The translations under genes were made by a program, and so were the position numbers. Positions 6,038 to 10,557 of a DNA stretch of 10,557 nt are shown piece by piece. Each line of letters opens with the position of its first letter. Position 1 is the first letter of the stretch. The notes under the pieces were generated by a model. That model was not told where the DNA came from and searched no databases. It worked only from the letters and a program-made list of their open reading frames with translations. The stretch comes from Pirellulaceae bacterium (GTDB lineage: Bacteria; Planctomycetota; Planctomycetia; Pirellulales; Pirellulaceae): positions 1 to 10,557 of the forward strand of contig JABDKS010000021.1 in the NCBI GenBank assembly GCA_013002105.1. The letters run 5' to 3'.

Positions 6038-7744
6038 ATGGAATCTTCTCACCAGGACTCGTCCGAGCGAGTCGCAGATCTTCAAAACAATCCAGCGTCC
6101 GAACTTCGTGAATTGGAGTTGGAGCTGATCCAGGTCCGCAAAGAAGCGGTGGCGGCAAGATTGGAAGCTCGCGCGGCGGAGCTGGAATTGTTGATTCGGC
6201 GACACGTTGCCACGCCATCGCAACGAACATCCTCTGTTTCAGATCCGGATGACGATACCAGTTCTGACTTGGTGACTCGCCAAGTCGATCGTCCCAGTCC
6301 CGATCAAAGTGCTCATGATCGCGGCGAGTCGGAGCCAATTCATTCGGCTTTGAATTCGCCGATCGACGTCGCTGCTGGCGATCGATCACGAGCGATCGAA
6401 TCATGGGATCAACTGCGCCAATCCACGCCCACGGTCGAATCGAATGATGCAACGTCGCCGGAGGCAATCGGCGATCGTCCGCCAGATTCGACCGTTCGTG
6501 TCGATGGTTCTCACAACCGGACGCCCAATCGTGTTTTCGAACGTCCGCTAGAGACACCGATCGACGGCAACGTGAGCCGCGATTTCGACAGCCATGCTGA
6601 ACAGGGCGATGTTTTGCCAAGTGGCGAAACGGACACAAAGATTGGTTCGGAGTTGCGCATCGCAGAGCCAGCGGATGATGAAGGTGCGGATGCGGATGAC
6701 GTGGCCCCGCGGGAAACGAAGTCGGACCCGATCGATTCGGTAGTCGCTGAACATGGTAAGCCGGCGGTTCCTGCCGTCGATGTCGAGGCCGAAGAAGTGG
6801 AGATCGAAGCGGATGACGAAGACGAAGAAGCGGACCGGGGTCGGCGAAAGCCAGCCGCGTGGTTGGCGAGTCTTGTCGCACACGTCGCGATTCTGCTGTT
6901 GCTGGCCGCATTCACTTTGACAACCCATCGTCCGAAAGATCAGGTTGCGCTGTCAGCATCGGTTTCCGAAGCGAGCGAGGAGGTGATGGAGACGTTCGAG
7001 TTTGAGACGTCCGAACCGGTCAGCGAGGCCTCCGAGCCGACCGAAAGTGACGTGCAGGTCGAGATCAGTCCTATTGGCGAGATCGCTGTGAGTGATTTTT
7101 CACCCGATGCAATCAGTGCACCGGCCCCACCGACGGCAGCGGACTTGCTCAATCCGTCGAAACTCTCCGCGGCGTCGATGTCCTTGAAGTCCAATTCGGA
7201 ATCGAAAATACAGTTCTGTGGTGTCGAAGGCGGCGGAAATCACTTTGTCTATCTGGTCGATAGTAGCGGCAGCATGGGTGCCGCATTCGATTCAGCGAGA
7301 GCCGAACTACTGCAATCGATTGACGCCCTCAAACCAGATCAAAAGTTTTATGTGATTTTCTTTGACGCCGAATCCGACTACATGCGTTTGCGTGATCCAA
7401 ATTCGGACGAACCCCGGAGTGTAAAAGCAACAGCCGACAACAAGCAGGCGTTGCGACGCTGGGCGATGCGCATTTCGATGGACCGTGGTCGGGCTCCCTA
7501 TGATCCTCTGAAATTTGCCCTTGGTCTCAAACCCGACGTCATCTTCCTGCTCTCTGATGGTGAATTTCCACAGGGGATTGAAGACCTCCTGAAGGAATCC
7601 AATCACTTCAGCAATCTTTTCGGTGATCAGGGGCTGGTCAGTATTGTCCACACGATTGGGTATCACAGTCGCGAAGGCGAAAGCCGAATGCGGCGTATCG
7701 CTGAACAGAACGCGGGTCAGTATCGGCACGTTCCCAAGCCGTGA
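6038..7744 (+). CDS. Membrane-anchored von Willebrand factor A domain protein
   Basis: Numbered from the ATG at 6038, the protein has 568 residues. A charged helical segment at 21-55 (ELRELELELIQVRKEAVAAR and following) looks like a coiled coil. Residues 60-265 are low-complexity and strongly acidic (EVEIEADDEDEEADRGRR just before the membrane). One transmembrane helix lies at about 275-295 (WLASLVAHVAILLLLAAF). A second acidic Ser/Glu/Pro linker runs to 385, and residues 402-568 are a vWA domain. The metal-site motif DSSGS (408-412) and SDGEF (506-510) are present. The usual Gly-Thr loop reads RGRAPYDPL, so the third ligand Thr appears missing. The N-terminus is probably cytoplasmic and the vWA domain periplasmic. 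Such domains bind protein partners, but the partner is unknown. In-frame TTG 5978 and ATG 5990 are alternative starts. None has a strong ribosome site, and I chose 6038 because the upstream 20 residues look unlike the rest. Confidence 0.88.
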   Translation: MESSHQDSSERVADLQNNPASELRELELELIQVRKEAVAARLEARAAELELLIRRHVATPSQRTSSVSDPDDDTSSDLVTRQVDRPSPDQSAHDRGESEPIHSALNSPIDVAAGDRSRAIESWDQLRQSTPTVESNDATSPEAIGDRPPDSTVRVDGSHNRTPNRVFERPLETPIDGNVSRDFDSHAEQGDVLPSGETDTKIGSELRIAEPADDEGADADDVAPRETKSDPIDSVVAEHGKPAVPAVDVEAEEVEIEADDEDEEADRGRRKPAAWLASLVAHVAILLLLAAFTLTTHRPKDQVALSASVSEASEEVMETFEFETSEPVSEASEPTESDVQVEISPIGEIAVSDFSPDAISAPAPPTAADLLNPSKLSAASMSLKSNSESKIQFCGVEGGGNHFVYLVDSSGSMGAAFDSARAELLQSIDALKPDQKFYVIFFDAESDYMRLRDPNSDEPRSVKATADNKQALRRWAMRISMDRGRAPYDPLKFALGLKPDVIFLLSDGEFPQGIEDLLKESNHFSNLFGDQGLVSIVHTIGYHSREGESRMRRIAEQNAGQYRHVPKP

Positions 7745-7869
7745 GTTCCTGCTTTCTCGGGCAGATCGACTCGGTGCCCGCCGTCACACGAAGTGTTTGC
7801 AGAGGCTAGAATTGTCTCCGCCCTGGCATTTCACGCCAATCCCTTTTTCCATAGCAAAGGTCGTCCACG

Positions 7870-8415
7870 ATGCTCCTACTTTGGTTGCCCATTCTGCTTT
7901 CGACCATCGCATTGTTCTTTTTCAGCTTTCTTTCGTGGATGGTTCTCGGCTTGCACGAAAAGGATTGGCAGAAAATCGAGAATGAAGACGAGCTGATCGA
8001 TTGCGTTGGCAAGCTGAACATTCCCAACGGCAATTACATGTTCCCGGGAGCGGCAAACAACAAGGCGATGCAGGAGGAAGCGTTCCAGGCGAAGTACAAA
8101 GCGGGTCCGCGTGGGGTCATGACCGTGTTGCCTGAGGCCAATATGGGCAAGAATCTGGGACTTACGATCTTGTTCTTTTTTGTTTGCTGTTGCACGTTCG
8201 CCTATCTAGCCGACTTTGCGCTCAAACCGGGCGCTGATCCGGGAGCCGATTTCATTACCGTGTTTCGGTTCGTCGCGACGGTGGCATTGTTCACGTTCGG
8301 AGCGTCGATCATCCAACACGCCATTTGGTTCAGAGTGCGTGTGGTCGGTCATGTGATCGAATCGATTGCCTACTCGCTGATTGCCGGAGCAATTTTTGCC
8401 GCGCTGTGGCCGTAG
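7870..8415 (+). CDS. Four-helix integral membrane protein, function unknown
   Basis: The 181-residue protein has hydrophobic segments at about 4-26, 95-115, 129-150 and 157-179, probably all membrane-spanning. Between the first two is a loop of about 65 residues with IPNGNYMFPG (51-60) and GPRGVMTVLPEANMGKNLGL (79-98). The latter looks like a conserved family motif, but I cannot name the family with confidence. Three consecutive Cys (106-108) lie inside the second helix. The ATG at 7870 is preceded by AAAGG with a 9-base gap, an acceptable ribosome site. It lies 125 bp downstream of the vWA gene on the same strand, so co-transcription is possible but not shown. No enzymatic residues are apparent. 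Confidence 0.85.
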   Translation: MLLLWLPILLSTIALFFFSFLSWMVLGLHEKDWQKIENEDELIDCVGKLNIPNGNYMFPGAANNKAMQEEAFQAKYKAGPRGVMTVLPEANMGKNLGLTILFFFVCCCTFAYLADFALKPGADPGADFITVFRFVATVALFTFGASIIQHAIWFRVRVVGHVIESIAYSLIAGAIFAALWP

Positions 8416-8516
8416 ATCAGGTTTCGAATGATTGTCGCCATGCAGTGAACCTGCACAAATCAAACGCAATAGAACGCTGCATCCGCCTTAATTTTGACGT
8501 GCACGCGTGAACGCAA

Positions 8517-9164
8517 TCATTCAGGCGTGGCGGGTTCCTTTTTTTTGCCCGGCCAGTTTTCGGCGTCGCCTTCGGCAACGATTTGCATTACGTCGTCTTC
8601 GCTGATGTTGTAGAGCAGCGAAAAATGGGTCACTTCACGTGCGACCAACGCGCCCATTGTTTTTTCCACGGTTTGTCGCGCAATGGAGTCTTTCGGGATC
8701 ATCAGTTTCTTTTCGACCGACGAACTGGCCGTTTTGCGATAGTCGCTGTAAATCTTCTTGCGTGTTGATTCGGGCAAGTCCACAACGCGATACGTCGGTT
8801 TCGCTGCTGGTTCAGCGACGGCTGTTTGTGACGCCGGTTCGTTGGCGGAATCTTTGTCGCCACCGGTCAAAAGGACGACCGAAATGCCTGCAATCACAAG
8901 CGCAGCGAAAGAGCCACCGGCGATTGCGATCATCGTCGTCTGATTTTTGCCGCCAGACTTCGTCTTGCCTCTGTCCCCGGAAGATTTCTCATCAGCGGAT
9001 TTACCACCGGATGATTTTGCGGAGGTCTTGCTAGGGCGTTTTGCGGCGACTGGATTGTTGACGTCCCAGACGGTTCCGCATGCCGAACATTTGACGTTGG
9101 TCATTGTCGCCGGAACATTCAATGATGCGTTACATCCAGGACAGTTGACTCGGCGAACAGACAT
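8517..9164 (-). CDS. Zinc-ribbon, single-helix membrane protein
   Basis: The 215-residue protein begins with a small zinc ribbon: CPGC at 8-11 and CSAC at 26-29, followed by GTVWDV. It resembles the MJ0042-type finger common in planctomycetes. A Lys/Ser/Gly-rich basic linker (41-76) leads to one transmembrane helix at about 78-100 (MIAIAGGSFAALVIAGISVV). A short Ala/Glu/Pro linker follows, then a soluble domain at 123-200 (YRVVDLPESTRKKIYSDYRK through VMQIVAEGDAENW) that I do not recognise. The ribbon and basic linker would face the cytoplasm and the C-terminal domain the periplasm. The four Cys are intact, so zinc binding is likely. The ligand or signal is unknown. The gene is convergent with the four-helix membrane protein and lies 112 bp downstream of the PPK2 gene on the same strand. 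Confidence 0.88.
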   Translation of the reverse strand: MSVRRVNCPGCNASLNVPATMTNVKCSACGTVWDVNNPVAAKRPSKTSAKSSGGKSADEKSSGDRGKTKSGGKNQTTMIAIAGGSFAALVIAGISVVLLTGGDKDSANEPASQTAVAEPAAKPTYRVVDLPESTRKKIYSDYRKTASSSVEKKLMIPKDSIARQTVEKTMGALVAREVTHFSLLYNISEDDVMQIVAEGDAENWPGKKKEPATPE

Positions 9165-9276
9165 AAGCTCGGACAGTGGGATGCGAATGAGTGGAGAGTA
9201 AGAAAGATCGAAGCTCGTGTGCCTGAACGTTCATTCATCCCATAACCAATATGATCAAGGGGACGGATCTAATAGC

Positions 9277-10116
9277 CTAACTGTTTTGTCGCGCGAGTGC
9301 CGCCTTATAAAGTTCTTCGATTTCCGCCAAATCGACGTCCGGTTCCGGCATTTGGGGGTCCATCTCTTCCATCGCTTTCAGGACGATCGCAGCCACGGCA
9401 GCGTCTCGATACCACTTGTGGTCCGCTGGAATGACAAACCAAGGTGCCCGTTTGGTACTGCATTTGGACATCGCGTCTTCGTAAGCGGCACGATACTGAT
9501 CCCATTTTTTTCGCGCCTCATAATCTCCCGGATTCAATTTCCAATGCTTCTCGGGATTCTCCAGCCGTTTGTGAAATCGCTCCAACTGTTCGTCGGGGCT
9601 AATGTGCAAATAGAATTTTAACACCCGCGTGCCGGCTTCCGCCAAATTGGTCTCGAACGCGTTGATCAATTCGTATCGTTTGTTCCATACACTCTTGGGA
9701 ACGATGTCTTCAACTCGCACGACCAAAACGTCTTCGTAGTGCGATCGATTAAAAATCGAAATCATCCCCTTTTCCGGCGTACATCGGTGAATGCGCCAAA
9801 GAAAATCATGTGCTAGTTCCACCTTACTGGGGACTTTGAACGGGTAAGTGCGAACACCCTGCGGATTCATCTGGCCGAGTACTTTGCGAATTAATCCGTC
9901 TTTGCCCGCCGCATCGGGTGCCTGCAAGACAATCAGCATCGACTGCTTGTCTTCGACGAACAGGCGATACTGAATTTCGCGGAGTTGCTTGATGATGCCG
10001 TTGGTAAAGCCTTTCGCCTCGTCTTTTCCATCAAATGGGCCTTTCGTCTTGGTGTCACGCGACTTCAATTTCACGTTCTCGCCGGGCGCAACACGATACT
10101 CGTTATAAAAATCCAT
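9277..10116 (-). CDS. ppk2: Polyphosphate kinase 2 (class III-like)
   Basis: This cytoplasmic enzyme transfers phosphate between polyphosphate and nucleotides. Class III members phosphorylate AMP and ADP. At 279 residues it matches single-domain PPK2 length. Walker A is APDAAGKDG (66-74), with Pro67 where many relatives have Met or Arg. The Walker B region is IFNRSHYEDV (121-130). The lid around RFHKRLENPEKHWK (180-193) supplies basic residues for the polyphosphate chain, and APWFVIPADHKWYRD (224-238) is a further family signature. Class III is inferred from overall resemblance to class III proteins (SHYEDVLVVRV, HDFLWRIHR), not from a tree. The ATG at 10116 has a GAGAG element about 8-10 bases upstream. 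No ppk1, exopolyphosphatase or phosphate-regulon gene is in the window. Physiological roles may include energy recycling from stored polyphosphate. Confidence 0.96.
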   Translation of the reverse strand: MDFYNEYRVAPGENVKLKSRDTKTKGPFDGKDEAKGFTNGIIKQLREIQYRLFVEDKQSMLIVLQAPDAAGKDGLIRKVLGQMNPQGVRTYPFKVPSKVELAHDFLWRIHRCTPEKGMISIFNRSHYEDVLVVRVEDIVPKSVWNKRYELINAFETNLAEAGTRVLKFYLHISPDEQLERFHKRLENPEKHWKLNPGDYEARKKWDQYRAAYEDAMSKCSTKRAPWFVIPADHKWYRDAAVAAIVLKAMEEMDPQMPEPDVDLAEIEELYKAALARQNS

Positions 10117-10557
10117 CGTTGTACTCTCTCGTAAATTGAAAACGGATCACCCAATCGATCGGCAGCTCTTAGTCGCATCACACATTCGTCTCAGCTGGCC
10201 AGCGCCAGGATTGAACGAAAAAAGCTGTGATTCGTCGACCGATGGTAGCGAACGTTACGTTCCCGGTGGATCGCCCTGTTTTATACGCTCTGGCAAACGC
10301 AGTGACGATCACTTGGCGATCTCCTGCTCGCAACGCATTGCAAGTCCCAATCTCGGTCTGACCAACGACTTAGAGCAAGTCCAGTTCATCGCAAATATCG
10401 CTGCCGATATCCGTCAGTACGGCTCGCAAACGCGGCCGGGACTGTACCAGCCATTCTCGTTAGCAGTGGAGGACCTGGTTTTCGAACAGGTGTCTGTCAA
10501 CGGCAAGCGACTTGCAAACCAAGAGCCGTTGAACGCTATTCCCACTGAACGCTATTC
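10117..10557. other. Right-end gap with a long open frame lacking ATG
   Basis: From about 10130 to the window end the plus-strand frame in phase with GAC at 10304 has no stop over roughly 142 codons. It contains no ATG; the possible starts TTG 10136, 10211 and 10313 lack good ribosome sites. The second half (GLTNDLEQVQFIANIAADIR, then PGLYQPFSLAVEDLVFEQV) looks moderately protein-like. It may be a decayed or edge-truncated gene, or chance. A 16-bp repeat at its end would shift frame with every copy, which argues against coding there. The PPK2 promoter must also lie near the left end, but no convincing boxes are seen. Confidence 0.3.
10530..10557. repeat. Start of a 16-bp direct repeat, cut by the window edge
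   Basis: TGAACGCTATTCCCAC (10530-10545) is followed immediately by TGAACGCTATTC (10546-10557), identical over all 12 bases available. This is one full and one partial unit of a 16-bp tandem repeat. How many copies follow cannot be seen. Confidence 0.6.

Noticed and set aside
6006..6911. 301-codon minus-strand open frame opposite the vWA gene
   Set aside because: It is Arg/Pro/His-rich low complexity, a mirror of the acidic region of the real gene, with no recognisable domain.
1..10557. A multi-gene defence, secretion or biosynthetic system
   Set aside because: Genes are widely spaced, on both strands, and share no pathway. No nuclease, helicase, reverse transcriptase, transposase or carrier protein was seen.

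Overview
The window looks like a piece of a planctomycete chromosome (Rhodopirellula/Pirellulales-like). This is an inference from protein style and layout, not from a marker gene. The supporting signs are a secreted right-handed beta-helix protein, a von Willebrand A protein anchored by one membrane helix behind a long acidic region, a zinc-ribbon protein with one membrane helix, a short secretin-like exported protein, low coding density with several 300-800 bp gaps, and a large palindromic intergenic repeat. No rRNA, tRNA, CRISPR array, transposase, integrase or phage gene was found.

Layout. Bases 1-477 hold no convincing gene. At 478-2160 (-) lies a 560-residue secreted beta-helix protein whose middle is about seven 23-residue coils with stacked Asn, Cys and Tyr/Phe ladders. 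The gap 2161-2956 contains a GC hairpin, a candidate 27-residue cysteine-rich small ORF with a strong Shine-Dalgarno sequence, and a 24-bp-arm palindrome inside a wider imperfect inverted repeat. At 2957-4270 (-) is a full-length beta-ketoacyl-ACP-synthase-fold protein with a degenerate active site (Cys to Glu, second His to Asn, Gly-rich gating loop lost). At 4579-5766 (-) is an exported secretin-like protein. A divergent intergenic region then separates it from the plus-strand vWA membrane protein (6038-7744) and a four-helix membrane protein (7870-8415). Two minus-strand genes follow: a zinc-ribbon/single-helix protein (8517-9164) and a class III-like polyphosphate kinase 2 (9277-10116). 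The last 441 bp hold a long open frame without ATG and the start of a 16-bp tandem repeat cut by the window edge.

How the genes work together. Nothing here forms a recognisable pathway operon. Gaps of over 100 bp separate all genes, and most are probably transcribed alone or in loose pairs. Only the PPK2 (nucleotide phosphorylation from polyphosphate) has a confidently assigned reaction. The synthase-like protein has no acyl carrier protein or partner ketosynthase nearby. No coherent new multi-gene system is visible. The observations most worth checking are the degenerate ketosynthase, the cysteine ladder of the beta-helix protein, the Cys-rich small ORF and the palindromic repeat.
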